Notes: generated by a model not told the origin, from the sequence alone. A stretch of 64,000 nucleotides of DNA from Allodiplogaster sudhausi (GCA_945643635.1 CALZFC010000013.1:738501-802500), one strand, 5' to 3'; positions 53,395-63,699 are shown, numbered from the stretch's first letter. Made by a program: numbers and translations.

Positions 53395-53560
53395 AGTTGT
53401 TTAATATAAAGCTATGTACCCGGGTAAAACCACATGGCATACAAACATTGCAGAGCGCTGAAAATGGAAGGTTCAAATCGTCGGTAAAGTCAAGATTCAT
53501 CCCTTTTTTGTGAAAAAAAAACCATTCAGTGATTACTAGATTCGAAAGTACAGCACAAAT
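53395..53560 (+). repeat. R2 interspersed repeat, copy 4
   Basis: GTACCCGGGTAAAACCACAT, CATTGCAGAGCGCTGAAAAT and GTAAAGTCAAGATTCATCCC are present. Confidence 0.7.
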
Positions 53561-53824
53561 ATACCAACAAACAAAAACAGAAAACCGCAACTTTGATATT
53601 GCACTCGATTTGCAAAGATTGAGCACAAATCTAAAATCGCAACAATTTATACATTACAATGTAAACTTTGGCACAATATGTTCAAGGCAAAGATTATTTT
53701 AAAGAAGTTCCGAAAATGTTGTATCTTCGCTTAGCGAAGATTTTCTTTTTTCTATAAGAATATGGTATGTATAGCGTAATATTTTTTTTACATTTCAGAA
53801 CATATAAAGCGCTTATATCAGTTT

Positions 53825-54090
53825 GTTGGCAGCGTAATTTAATATAAAGCTGTGGGCCCGGGTAAAACTACATAGTCTACACATGCAGGGCGCGAAAAAT
53901 GGAAGTTACAAATTGTTGTTACTTCCATCGGCTCGCCTTTTTTTGGAGAAAATATTTGGGGGAAACAGGTTTCGAAGGTGGATCGAACTATTAATTGATT
54001 AAAAGCTAGTTCCTTTGGAGTGAAAGAGAAGAAAAAAAACCGCCTATTGATTGTTGTGGAAGTAGGATGCTTATAATGGAGAGAGGTTTA
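53825..54090 (+). repeat. R2 interspersed repeat, copy 5
   Basis: GGGCCCGGGTAAAACTACAT through GATTGTTGTGGAAG, then a GA tract and, at 54224, a GPCR exon 9 copy. Confidence 0.7.
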
Positions 54091-54223
54091 TTTTATTTAG
54101 GAGAGAGAGAGAGAAAGAGAAAGAGAGGGAGATAGAAAGAGGGTGTAGAAGTGAGAGAGAAAGAGCAAGAGAGAATGATACATATCTACATCTATCTTAA
54201 GAAAAACACACACATTCTGACAG

Positions 54224-54273
54224 GCTTGTCTTGTCATGCATCATAAATTCGGCTGGTTTTCATTGCTGGTCAG
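54224..54273 (+). pseudogene. GPCR exon 9 copy a
   Basis: GCTTGTCTTGTCATGCATCA...CATTGCTGGTCAG with AG acceptor and GT donor, but one base longer than exon 9 (frameshift in GGCTGGTTTTCATT). Confidence 0.7.
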
Positions 54274-54504
54274 GTCTGCAAACAATAATCTCTTCTTTTC
54301 ATTGATTTATTTTAAACTAATTACAATAACAATATTTTTCTTCATTTATTATTTAATTTATTTATTATCAATAAACAAATACAAATAAATAAAGCTCAAT
54401 GAGCGGGATAGAGAGAGAGAGCGCGAGATAGAGAGAGAGAGAGAGAGAGATGGATAGAGAGAGAGCCCGGAGACGAGAGAGTGAAAGAGAGTAAGAGATC
54501 TTTT

Positions 54505-54730
54505 TTTAAATATATGGGTTCGATTCCGCTAGCCGAAAGAGAGCAGGCGAAATCTGTGCTACATATGAAAGTATGTTATGTATTGTTATAATATTTTTAA
54601 AAGAATTCTTCGTTCACACAAACAGCATGCTCCATATTCGAAATCCAATGGATGCACGACTGTTGTAGTGAAAATTTTTTTAAGAACACGGAGGTGAAAG
54701 CAGCGATATTTGGAAAAAAAAGGGAAAAAG
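54505..54730 (+). mobile_element. SINE copy (body and B box)
   Basis: GGGTTCGATTCCGCT (B box), then TTAAAAGAATTCTTCGTTCA and CGAAATCCAATGGATGCACG, the same body as at 42600-42760. Confidence 0.6.
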
Positions 54731-54972
54731 AGGGAGAGAGATAGAAAGAGGGGACAATCAGGTGGGCAAAAGGTTTCCACAATCCGGAAATAAATTTATT
54801 AATATAGGCATGTGTGCACGGATGAATCCAGATGGTCTATTTTCTGCATTCAATAGACTAAGAGCGTGAGTAAGATGTTTTAGAAGTTAATCTATTGTCG
54901 AAATTTCAGGCACACCAGTTTATGCCTTTGAAAAATTAATATTTTCATTTTCATGAAATAAAAAGAACATTC

Positions 54973-55040
54973 GTTTTCTCTGCAAATTCCGCCGTGAACC
55001 CGTTGCTTTAGATCTGCTGCTCAAGCATAAAACATAAGGC
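54973..55040 (+). pseudogene. GPCR exon 11 copy a
   Basis: TTCTCTGCAAATTCCGCCGT GAACCCGTTGCTTTAG..., so the conserved Tyr of NPLLY is a stop (TAG) and extra bases disrupt the donor. Confidence 0.7.
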
Positions 55041-55147
55041 GTGAACGATTCATACTGCTGCTACCTACTTGAGAAAGACGCTTTGCTTAGTATCATTCAA
55101 ATTCATTGAATCAAATTTGTGCTGAACTAAAACATCCTTCCGTATAA

Positions 55148-55258
55148 AGACACCGGCTCCTCGAACTGCTCCGGCTCCGACGTCCCGGAAGCGCCTCCCA
55201 GCAAATCAGAGAAGCAACAGCAATGGCAGTCATTATCGCGCAGTGCCGTAATTTATAG
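55148..55258 (+). pseudogene. GPCR exon 12 copy
   Basis: TATAAAG acceptor then CACCGGCTCCTCGAACTGCT..., with CAACAGCAATGGCAGTCATT as in exon 12. One-base shifts break the frame, and the GGGTGAGT end is lost. Confidence 0.65.
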
Positions 55259-55503
55259 TTGAGCAACAATTTTACTTGGCTTAATGGTTAGAGTACGAAG
55301 GCCTGAATAAATGCATGCGAATTCCTTTTACTTCGTCCAGTTCTTTAAACAATTGTCTCCAATGTAATCTATTAGATTACTCTACACTTTTTCATTCGAA
55401 GTCGATATATAGTAGTTTGATGGCCACCATCTACAACCAATTATCGTCAACGCTTAATCTTTTTTGTTATTCTGACAAGTTTTTGCGTGACTTCTACTAT
55501 TTG

Positions 55504-55590
55504 GAAAATATACGTCTACCGTACTCGTTTCTTCTCGCTGCCGGACTGCCGAGACGGACACTTTCCTCTACGTTAATGTAGCCCCGACCG
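55504..55590 (+). pseudogene. GPCR exon 13 copy
   Basis: GGAAAATATACGTCTACCGT, ACTCGTTTCTTCTCGCTGCC and GACTGCCGAGACGGACACTT match exon 13 and keep its frame (TVLVSSRCRTAETDT). The frame conservation is independent support for exon 13 of the main gene. Confidence 0.65.
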
Positions 55591-55907
55591 AGAGAGAAAG
55601 CGGAACAGAGAAAGAGAGAAAAGAAGAGAATTATATTTATTTTGAATTTCAATTTTTATGTATTTTTCAATACTTCGTGCTTTCATTAAGCTAGAGGAGT
55701 GCATTTATTCTTTATTTCACAAATTATATATTTTTTTATTAATTAGTAGATTTATATAATTTTAAAAAATGGAATCCACTGTGCAGTCCAACCTTCTTTG
55801 CACGCGCAACTTTGAATCTACTAGAATTTGTTACGCATCGCATAATATTTTTTACAGTTCTTCAAGTTTGTGGACACCGAATTAAAGAGATAACAAGTTT
55901 ATTGTCA

Positions 55908-56205
55908 GAATAATTTAATATAAAGGTGAGGGCCCTGGTAAACCCACATGGTCTACATTTGCAGGGCGCTGAAAATTGAAGATTCAAATCTTAGTAGCTC
56001 GGCCAAGTCAACAATCATATGTATATTTTTTATGAAAAATTCTTCAGTGGTAACAGGTTACGAAAGTACTCATACAAAGACAAATGGGAAGAGTCAATCG
56101 AACTATTAATTAATTAAAGGTTAGGTCATTTGGTGTGAAAGAGAATAATAGATGTAGCCCGTTTTACTATTGGCTATTGTTTAAAAAAAGTATTTATTTT
56201 TCTCC
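55908..56205 (+). repeat. R2 interspersed repeat, copy 6
   Basis: GAGGGCCCTGGTAAACCCAC through AGGTCATTTGGTGTGAAAGA; a GPCR exon 7 copy follows. Confidence 0.7.
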
Positions 56206-56217
56206 CTCTTGACCATA

Positions 56218-56285
56218 TGGTACCTACATGATGGCCATCTCTTCTTTCACTCGCTGATGATCATCATTCCTACTGAATTCTACAC
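56218..56285 (+). pseudogene. GPCR exon 7 copy c
   Basis: Shortened by about ten bases in the centre (GATGGCCATCTCTTCTTTCA) and with several substitutions; donor GTAAGATG kept. Confidence 0.65.
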
Positions 56286-56494
56286 GTAAGATGATGACAT
56301 GAATTCAACAGACAAATTGTCCAGAATTCAACGGGGATGTCAAAATGAAATTGAAAAATATTGAGCTGAAGGAAGCTATGGTAACATAAACTTTTTTCTT
56401 ATTTTTGCATGGACTGACAACGAAAAACTGTTTATAGCAAAAATTTACCTACTAGTTTGAATTGACTGGTAAAAAAGCTTAAACCGGCGTTCTG

Positions 56495-57150
56495 GCAGAG
56501 TAATTTAATATAAAGCAACGGGCTAGGGAAAAACCACCTGGTCTATTGTAGTGGCCAAAAGTTATGATATTTCGGTTTTCATGCATATGTTTTTTTCAAT
56601 GTAGTGTAAATCTTATAAAATTTTCAGGGTTGCTTCTTTATAGTGTCAGACATCTAGTAGCAGAATATTAGCTTCATTGATTTATTGTTGACTACGCGAA
56701 GATCAAAGAAATATATTATTTTGTTCATCACGCCAAAATGTGCAATCGGCTTAGTTGATATATTGGTTTTTTCTGAATCAATAATGGATCAAATAAACTA
56801 ATATTACACTAATAGATGTCTAACAATATATAAAAAGCAACCATGAAATTTTCGTCAGATTTACTCTACATAAAAAAAAGATATGCATGAAAAACCAAAA
56901 TATCATAACCTTTTTGACAGTACTGTACATATGCAGGTCGCGGAAAATGGTAGATTCAAATGGTCGGTCGGCAAAGTCAAGAATCTTTTTTTTAGAAACT
57001 ATTCGGGGGGAAACATTTTTTGAAAGCAATCATACAAAGAGAAATGGAAAGAGTGGATCGCACTATTAACTGATTTGAAGCTACTTCATTTGCTGAGTAA
57101 AAGAAGTAAAAGAGTCGCTTGTTATACTATTTGATTTTTGTGAAAGTGAT
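56495..57150 (+). repeat. R2 interspersed repeat, copy 7, split by a Tc1-type MITE
   Basis: The R2 sequence ACCACCTGGTCTA breaks at 56545 and resumes TACATATGCAGGTCGCGG at 56926. It runs on to the GTTATACTATTTGATTTTTG end, followed by an exon 10 copy at 57229. Confidence 0.75.
56546..56925. mobile_element. Tc1-type MITE inserted in R2
   Basis: The ends carry GGCCAAAAGTTATGATATTT and the complement of AACCTTTTTGACAGTACTG. Pairing continues through GGTTTTCATGCATAT over about 120 bases. The CAGT..TGGCCAAAAAG start and TA flanks match the ends known for Tc1 elements. There is no transposase frame in 380 bp. Confidence 0.75.
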
Positions 57151-57228
57151 AATGGACAGACAGAATCTATGCAGGAAAGAGAGAGACATAGACTTTTTTT
57201 GCTCTAAATTCGTTGCGCTGAATAGCAG

Positions 57229-57276
57229 GTACAATTAACAGTCCGAACGGGCAAAGGACCCTGTACAACTTGGAAG
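57229..57276 (+). pseudogene. GPCR exon 10 copy a
   Basis: 48 bases as in exon 10, AG acceptor and GTGAGT donor kept, open (VQLTVRTGKGPCTTWK). Confidence 0.7.
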
Positions 57277-57310
57277 GTGAGTAGCAAATTTAGTATGTGG
57301 TTTGAGATAC

Positions 57311-57448
57311 CGTATTTTCTCTACTAGTGCCCCTCCCTCTATTAGAACCCCCACCCCCCCCCCCCCTCTAATAGTGCCCCCCTCTCGCGAGGGTATTGAA
57401 TAATAGTGCCCCTCTCTCTAATAGAACCCCCCTCTGAGCACGCCAAAA
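57311..57448. repeat. C-rich repeat TAATAGTGCCCCCCTCT
   Basis: CCGTATTTTCTCTACTAGTG, then poly-C interrupted by TAATAG. Related stretches are at 35912-35990 and 60925-61060. Confidence 0.55.
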
Positions 57449-57497
57449 TGTCATATGCATGAAAAACCAAAATATCATAACTTTTTGGCCAGTACTG
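57449..57497. mobile_element. Single terminus of the Tc1-type MITE
   Basis: CATATGCATGAAAAACCAAA through TTTTTGGCCAGTACTG, then TA and R2 sequence; the other end is missing. Confidence 0.7.
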
Positions 57498-57765
57498 TAC
57501 ATATGCAGGGCTCGGAAAATGGTCGATTGAAATCGTCGGTCGGCAAAGTCAAGAATTTTTTTTAGAAACTATTCGGGGTAACATTTTTTTGAAAACAATC
57601 ACACAAAGACAAATGGGAGGAGTGGATCAAACTATTAATTGATTTGAAGCGATTTATTAATTTATTTGAAGCTACTTCATTTGCTGAAAAAAAGAAGAAG
57701 AAAAGTAGCTTGTTCTGCTATTTGCTTGTTGTGAAAGTAATTGTCCTCATAATGGACACACAAAA
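57498..57765 (+). repeat. R2 interspersed repeat, copy 8
   Basis: TACATATGCAGGGCTCGGAA through CTATTTGCTTGTTGTGAAAG, then a GA tract and an exon 10 copy at 57839. Its first part is replaced by the MITE terminus. Confidence 0.7.
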
Positions 57766-57838
57766 TTCATGAAGGAGCGATAGAGAGAGAGAGAGAGAGA
57801 GACTTTTTTTGCTCTAAATTCGTTGCGCTGAATAGCAT

Positions 57839-57886
57839 GTGCTATTAACAGTCGGAACCTGCGAAGGATGCTGGGCAACTTGGAAG
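57839..57886 (+). pseudogene. GPCR exon 10 copy b
   Basis: Open 16 codons (VLLTVGTCEGCWATWK), donor GTGAGT kept, acceptor AG changed to AT. Confidence 0.7.
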
Positions 57887-57957
57887 GTGAGTACCAAATT
57901 TGGTATGTAGTTTGAGATAGCTCATTTTCATGAAATATAAAAAAACTCATGTTGCAG

Positions 57958-57990
57958 ATTGCTTTACATTTGCTGCCCAAGTATAATAAG
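57958..57990 (+). pseudogene. GPCR exon 11 copy b, 3' half
   Basis: ATTGCTTTACATTTGCTGCC...AATAAG with donor GTGTGA as in exon 11; the first half including SAVNP is missing and an AG now sits at the new edge. Confidence 0.65.
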
Positions 57991-58107
57991 GTGTGACCAA
58001 AGCATAATATTGCTGTACGGATGAGATGAGCTAGATTGGCTTTTATTTCAATTGAAATTTAAAGAAGAAAATATATATTATTTAGTAGTCCAAATCACAG
58101 TTTTCAG

Positions 58108-58203
58108 CTATTCGATTGTGCTTATCATCCAGCACAGGAAGAGGGAAAAGAAGAGAGGAGAGGAGAGTGGACAGCGACAGTCGGCAACGAATGTTGAGAG
58201 CAG
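58108..58203 (+). pseudogene. GPCR exon 8 copy b
   Basis: Open, two codons shorter than exon 8, acceptor TTTTCAG and donor GTGGGA intact; reads YSIVLIIQHRKREKKRG. It lies after copies of exons 10 and 11, so the order differs from the gene. Confidence 0.7.
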
Positions 58204-58267
58204 GTGGGAGGGGCAGAGGAGAGAAAGAAAGAGTGAGAATATAATTTAAAAAGTAAAATTCTGATAG

Positions 58268-58316
58268 GCTTATCTTGTCATGAATCATAAATTCGGCTGG
58301 TGTTTATTGCTTTCAG
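58268..58316 (+). pseudogene. GPCR exon 9 copy b
   Basis: 49 bases, the length of exon 9, both splice sites kept, but TCATGA introduces a stop. Confidence 0.7.
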
Positions 58317-58384
58317 GTAAGATATTTTTTCTCTTTTATAGTAGAAATAAGTCGACAGAAGAAGCTTTTCATCAGTTGCTACGA

Positions 58385-58620
58385 ACATTAATTTAATATA
58401 AAGATGAGCGGCGAGATAAATCCACATGGTCCATTTTATGCATACCAAACATTAGGTGCGGGTCGCGGAAATTGTTTGGGAACAAAGTTTCAAGGCGTTG
58501 TAGAAATAATCATTGGTAAACTAGAAGCTACAGAGAAGAATAAAAGAATTTAAGAAAAAAAAAGTTCGACTATTTGATTGCTTTAGAAGAAGAGACTTTA
58601 TGATGGAGAGAGAATTATTT
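58385..58620 (+). repeat. R2 interspersed repeat, diverged copy 9
   Basis: TTAATTTAATATAAAGATGA, GAGATAAATCCACATGGTCC and GGTCGCGGAAATTGTTTGGG. Nearly the same subtype is at 62285 and 63330. Confidence 0.7.
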
Positions 58621-58769
58621 AAAGGCCATAGTATTTAAACTCATCCTTTTTTTTAAATTTACCTATTTTCTTAACCTTTGTATCCACGTCTCTCTAAATC
58701 ACACGCTGCCTCGCCCTTGTGTCAGGCAAAAAGGCGCCCGTACAAATGCGAGTTTTTGTCTTATTTAGG

Positions 58770-58847
58770 GTACATGCACGATGGCCAATTTCTCGTGTTT
58801 CTCGTATTTCACTCGCCGCTGATCACCATTCAGATCGTATTATTCAT
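58770..58847 (+). pseudogene. GPCR exon 7 copy d
   Basis: GTACATGCACGATGGCCAAT... with GTAAGATTAAGG donor region as in 53313. The AG lies one base further upstream than in exon 7, giving a shift, and CCATTCAGATCGT changes the helix 5 Pro to Gln. Confidence 0.65.
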
Positions 58848-58899
58848 GTAAGATTAAGGATATTGGCAAGGAATATACGACTTGAGTCGTCTATAAATT

Positions 58900-59349
58900 A
58901 ATAAATTTAATAGAAAAAAAAACTACTTCAATTTTCCTGCTCTAAAACAATGCTCCATTATTACCATGAGATTGAGAGAATGAGAGAGTATATGCAAAGA
59001 ATACGCGACCAAATGCCATCAACGAATCATTCGATTAATGCAGAACGAACTATTATGATGAGTGTGATATATAAACCACCGTTAACACGAATCTCTTTTC
59101 GGCCATTTTAAATATTGGAATGTTAATCTAGAAGCTTAATTTTTTTATTAAAACAATTGACAAGATTGTTGAGGATTCCACATATATAATAATATAGACA
59201 AATACATATATGCCATCGGCAAGGTCGAGGGTGAAATGAGAGAGAAACGAAAGAGATAGGGAGAGAGAGGAGAGAGAGAAGAGAAAGAAAGATTAGAGAG
59301 GGAAATGTAAGAAAGAAAGGGAAGGAGAGAATTTGCCTGCACAAACCCG
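58900..59349. other. No gene; GA-rich tract
   Basis: AT-rich DNA with a purine tract at 59235-59330. The minus frame 59123-59524 is built on that tract. Confidence 0.4.
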
Positions 59350-59550
59350 AGGTGCTTAAAGTGAAAAGAAAGGTTAGACTACTGCATTTTAGACTAAAAT
59401 CTACAATTCCTAAATCGCAAGGTCGCAAATTCGATTCCGCTATGAAATAATATTTTTTATAGTTGAATTTTTGAGAGATCATTCTTCGATTACATAAGCG
59501 ACGCGTTGAATATCCAAAATCCAAAGGATGAACGAATCTTGAAGTGAATG
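59350..59550 (+). mobile_element. SINE copy
   Basis: GGTCGCAAATTCGATTCCGC (B box), TTTTTGAGAGATCATTCTTC and CCAAAATCCAAAGGATGAAC match the 42535 SINE; the A box end (GTGCTTAAAGTG) is decayed. The coding-like 59549 fragment follows directly. Confidence 0.6.
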
Positions 59551-59699
59551 AAAAGTGGCAGCCTTCTTACAAGTAGAACTTCGCTGACTTTTCCCAACCG
59601 TAGAGTAAAATTACGGATTATTCTTCTGTCTATTAACATAAAAACTTTAAAAAAATTCTTTAAAAAATTTTGACATTTTCTTACAATTCATACGCTATG

Positions 59700-60120
59700 A
59701 CGGATATTTCTTACAAAAAAAGGATGACTATACATGTCCGGTGGTTTTCTCCGGCAAACTTGACATTTATAAATGCTTCAAGACGGCTATTTCGTTAGAT
59801 TCTGGCTCAGTTTTTTTAAATATAGAAACAGAAAGAAAAATGCCAACTTTGATATGGCCGCGATTATCAAAAAGATTAACAATAAGCACAAATAAAATCT
59901 CATGAGAATTTATACGTAATAATTTAAAATTTTGCACAATATGTCACAAATTTCCATTACAAAGAAAGCTTGGTATATTTTTTATTCCATGTCTTACCGG
60001 TCCAGGTACATATAATAAGGTAGTTTTTTTTTTAAATCTCTGTCATCCCAGTTACAAAGATAACCTCTTTCTAAAATGAAATTGTCCATTTTTATAAAAT
60101 ACAAAACAAAAACTTGAAAG
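59700..60120. repeat. Sequence related to 47480-47720
   Basis: ATGTCCGGTGGTTTTCTCCG and CACAAATAAAATCTC..AATTT..GCACAATATGTCA follow in the same order as near 47560-47730. No gene. Confidence 0.45.
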
Positions 60121-60176
60121 GTTATTCTCGTCTTTTCAACCCGCTGCTTTACATTTGCTGCTCAAGTATAATTAAG
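60121..60176 (+). pseudogene. GPCR exon 11 copy c
   Basis: GTTATTCTCGTCTTTTCAAC CCGCTGCTTTACATTTGCTG...; an internal deletion removes SANSAV. An AG precedes it. Confidence 0.65.
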
Positions 60177-61330
60177 CATCACCAAATCCTTCAAATGCTG
60201 ACAAATAGTTGAGAGTGGTAAAGAATTCGAATAACAACATACAATACGAGATAGAAATTATCTACAACATAGTACATACTTTACATCGGGATATGGCTTC
60301 CCTACCTCGCTGTGTTAAATTAAAAGTTCCCGCCAAATATTTATTTGAATTTTGCTGGAAAACATTTCTTTCTGGATTCATCCTTCGCTTGCCCGTCTCG
60401 AAATAATCCGGTGACTTTCTCCGCTCTCCTTCTTTCTGTCATTCTCTGCAATCTCACTCACTCCCGGTCAACCCGTCAATGTCTCTGTTCTCCTCCCTCG
60501 CCCTCTCAATTTTTCATACCCACTCTTTCGGTGTTTCTCGTTCTCGATCTCAAGTTTTCTCTTCTTTTTTTTCGGTTTCTCATTGTCCCCCATCCTTCTT
60601 TCTTCCTCTATACCTAGAAATGCCTAGCTGCGAGAGTATCTTCACTTTTTCAATTAAAATTATCTTAATTAAAGAATACGCAAGGCAATCACAAAGGCGT
60701 TAACACAATGAACCATTTGCTCATCGATTTAACCAAAGTGTGAGAATGAAAAGCGCAGGAATGCCGATAGAGAGCAAACATAACATAATTCTGCATTATT
60801 CAAGACATGCAAGCGGAGGATAAATCCGGAAAGAATTTTATTTTCAAGCAAAATTCAAATAAATATTTGGTGGGAACTTTGAATTTAACTCGCGAGGTTG
60901 GGACGTCATATCCCGATGTAAAGGACCTATTTTCTCCCCCCCCCCTTTTATTAGATCGCCCGCTCCCTCTAATAGTATCCCCTCTGAAAATGCCACTGAA
61001 ATATATAACCCCTCCCTGTAGTAGAACCCCCCACCCCTCAATAGTACACCCTATCTAACAGTCTAGTACCTCAGCTCTATGTAGATGCACCTCAAATGGA
61101 TCCTGGAGGCTCTCACCAATGAAATGATGGCAAATTCATGAAAAATCTGTTGTAAAACGGGAATTTGATACATATTGTCAATCGCCCCATGGAAGTGTAG
61201 CTTTCAATCAACCACTCTTCTTTTGCCATCTCTCTGCATCTCTGTCCCTTCTCTCTCTGCATTTCTTAATTTCTCTATCCCTCCCTCCCTCTCTCATATC
61301 GCCTCTTTCACTCTCCGCACCCTTCACAAC
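60177..61330. other. No certain gene; CT-rich and C-rich stretches
   Basis: Pyrimidine-rich DNA (60410-60600, 61210-61320) and the C-rich repeat at 60925-61060. Frames here are low-complexity. Confidence 0.4.
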
Positions 61331-61332
61331 CT

Positions 61333-61435
61333 CTCAAGCTCCTTCCATTTGGCAGCGACCGCTTCAAGAAATTTCCCATTGCGAACAAAGATTTCCTGAT
61401 GTTGCCCTTCTTCTTCGCGTCCATCACCCGATTGT
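61333..61435 (+). CDS. Possible exon, unrecognised product
   Basis: One frame reads FGSDRFKKFPIANKDFLMLP and FFFASITRLS. Mixed composition, no fixed boundaries. It may belong with the exon at 61619. Confidence 0.2.
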
Positions 61436-61618
61436 CTAAAAGCAACAAAAAAAAACGAGAAAGCTTCTCACAAATTCTCTTGCCATATCCATAAGAAAGA
61501 TCACATGTGCTCCAACCATATTTTCTCATATATTTGGATTGACAGTCACCATGCACATTGCGTGTTTGTTTATTCTGCATGAACATATCGTTGTCTTGGT
61601 TTGCTTTTTTTTGCGCAG

Positions 61619-61783
61619 CTTCTGATTGTGTTTTTTGATGTCGTTGAAATTATTCCTCCACAGATTTTCTACTCTTCACTCTTGAAAATGTTCTCCGCAC
61701 GCTGTCACGAAGTCATACAAAGTTTTCGCAGAATTATTAGGTTGCCGCGATTCCCCATAAGAGTTGGTATTCCCATATTGTGA
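61619..61783 (+). CDS. Possible terminal exon of a membrane protein
   Basis: A T-rich acceptor (TTTTTTTTGCGCAG) opens LLIVFFDVVEIIPPQIFYSS, LLKMFSARCHEVIQSFRRII, RLPRFPIRVGIPIL and a TGA at 61781-61783. A hydrophobic start followed by a basic amphipathic tail would fit helix 7 and tail of another receptor. There is no NPxxY and no upstream exon that can be tied to it. Confidence 0.3.
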   Translation, partial: LLIVFFDVVEIIPPQIFYSSLLKMFSARCHEVIQSFRRIIRLPRFPIRVGIPIL

Positions 61784-61789
61784 TTTAGA

Positions 61790-62280
61790 AATAGAAATAT
61801 GAAACAAAAATCCGAGGCTAGCTGGGAACTCACTCCATGAGATGGAGGATAGAGAAACTTCTCTTCTTTTTGATGATCCAGACTTGCTCCCTATCCAATG
61901 GAAAGTTTCATATAACGGTATAAAAGGTGGCTAGCACATTTCTTTAAATGCTTTAAATTGCAATTTGTGAGCAGAAAAAAAAAGATAGCCTGGAAGAAAA
62001 TTTCCGGAACCATCTCGCAAGAATGACTTGGTTGGATTATTGGCAAATCTTGTACAATGTTAAGTGGATGATGAAAGAGTAATGCGAGATTAAGAGAACT
62101 AATTGTTAGACAAAGGAGGCAAAAACAACACAATCGTTGATTTTCCTGAAACACACGCAGTGACAGGAAGGCAGATGTTCGTGGCATCCAGCACGACAGA
62201 CGCTTGCATGTGCAGAAAGAGAAAGAGCGCGCACGTGTAGAAATAAACAGACTCCATAAAACTTACTCGGCAAAGTCGGA
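61790..62280. other. No gene seen
   Basis: AT-rich unique-looking DNA. The minus frame 61891-62187 lacks supporting signals. Confidence 0.35.
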
Positions 62281-62284
62281 TGTT

Positions 62285-62485
62285 TCAAGTACTAATTTAA
62301 AATAAAAATGATCTCCGAGATAAATCCACATGGTCCATTTTATGCATATTATACATTAGCTGGAGGTCGCGGAAATTAATGGGGGGGAGGGAGTGGATCG
62401 AACTATTAATTTATTAAACGCTAGGGCATTTGATGTGAAAGATAATAATAGATGCCGCCCGTTTTACTATTATGAGTAAGGTCTT
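62285..62485 (+). repeat. R2 interspersed repeat, copy 10
   Basis: TACTAATTTAAAATAAAAAT, GAGATAAATCCACATGGTCC, then a jump to GAGTGGATCGAACTATTAAT and GATGTGAAAG; a GA tract and an exon 7 copy follow. Confidence 0.7.
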
Positions 62486-62489
62486 TATC

Positions 62490-62521
62490 AAGGAGAGAGA
62501 GAGAGAGTGAGAGAGAGAGAC

Positions 62522-62554
<33 letters not shown>

Positions 62555-62585
62555 AAGATAGAGAGAAAGAGAGAGAGAGAGAAAG
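62490..62585. repeat. (GA)n microsatellite
   Basis: Joins the R2 end to the exon 7 copy at 62607, as a shorter tract does at 51562-51585. Confidence 0.85.
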
Positions 62586-62606
62586 GATGTTCTTATTCTC
62601 TCTCAG

Positions 62607-62679
62607 TGCACAATCGCCAATCTCTCATGTTTCTCGTCTTTCACTCGCTGATGATCGCCATTCCGATCGTATTCTACAC
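62607..62679 (+). pseudogene. GPCR exon 7 copy e
   Basis: TCTCAG acceptor, then TGCACAATCGCCAATCTCTC...GTATTCTACAC; about five bases are missing at the start and the donor is GA. Confidence 0.7.
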
Positions 62680-62895
62680 GAAAGATGATGGCAGGAATGC
62701 GCAGACGAATTTTCCAGAATTTATCGGGGATGTCAAAATAATATTGAAGGTACATGGAGCTGAAGGCATATATGGTAACTTAAATTTTCTCGGACACTCT
62801 GTTCGGCGCCGTTAGAAGTAGACATTTTGCGATAAAGTGAATTTTTTTTAAAATAATAATAAGAAAATAAAAATTATAAAAGAGCTGACATCCAG

Positions 62896-62925
62896 ATGTA
62901 GCTCAACTGGGCGTTATTTTCACAT
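62896..62925 (+). pseudogene. GPCR exon 5 copy, first 30 bases
   Basis: TCCAG acceptor then ATGTAGCTCAACTGGGCGTT, compare exon 5 ATGTACCTCGACTGGGCGTG. TAC to TAG gives a stop. Confidence 0.6.
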
Positions 62926-62929
62926 TTCA

Positions 62930-63329
62930 CGATATTCTCTGCTGCACTGAATGATTATGCTAACTGATTATGCTTATTACTTCTCTGAACGACCTCGAAC
63001 ATTAGAACGACACATATTATATATCTAATTTAAAATATGTAGTTAATCAAAAAAAAACACGAAGGAGCTACATCTCGCTGAAGTGATTCACTTATTGTTA
63101 GGTGGACTGTCGAACGAGTCTCACTAAGAAAAGTATAATAATAGGTGATCGTCCTCGCTTGAAAGCTAGAAAACGGAGCAGAGAATCGCCTCCTCCTGTC
63201 TCCGATCGTGATGCTTGTCGTGTGTAGAACGATTGCACTTGTAGAAAGAGAATTGCGTGGTCGTAATCCCAATTTTGCTGTATTTTTATCATTTTTAGTA
63301 GAGCCTATTGCTCGTCCATCAGTTGCTAC
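62930..63329. other. No gene seen
   Basis: The minus frames at 63030-63335 overlap each other and lack splice or start support. CTGAACGACCTCGAACAT at 62983 resembles 45960 in the GPCR 3' flank. Confidence 0.35.
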
Positions 63330-63560
63330 GAACATTAATTTAATATAGGAGATGAGCGGCGAGATAAATCCACATGGTCCATTTTATGCATACTAGACAT
63401 TAGCTGCGGGTCGCGGAAATTGTTTGGGAACAAAGCTTCAAGGCGTTGTAGAAATAATCATTGGTAAATTAGAACTATAGAGAAGAATAAAAGAACTGAA
63501 GTGAAAAGTTCCATTGTTTTCGAAGTAGAGACTATATAAAGTTGACGGAATTATTTAGAG
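63330..63560 (+). repeat. R2 interspersed repeat, copy 11
   Basis: Closely matches copy 9 (58370-58610), including GTTGCTACGAACATTAATTT and GCTTCAAGGCGTTGTAGAAA. Confidence 0.75.
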
Positions 63561-63699
63561 GCGTTAAGTTTTATTCTCAACGTTTGTTAGATTTATTTTC
63601 CCCAACCTTTGAAGCCACGTCTCTCTAAATCACATGCTCTCTAGCCCTTTAATCAGGCCAAAGGCGCCAATTCAAATGCTACTTTTGGCCTTATTTAAG

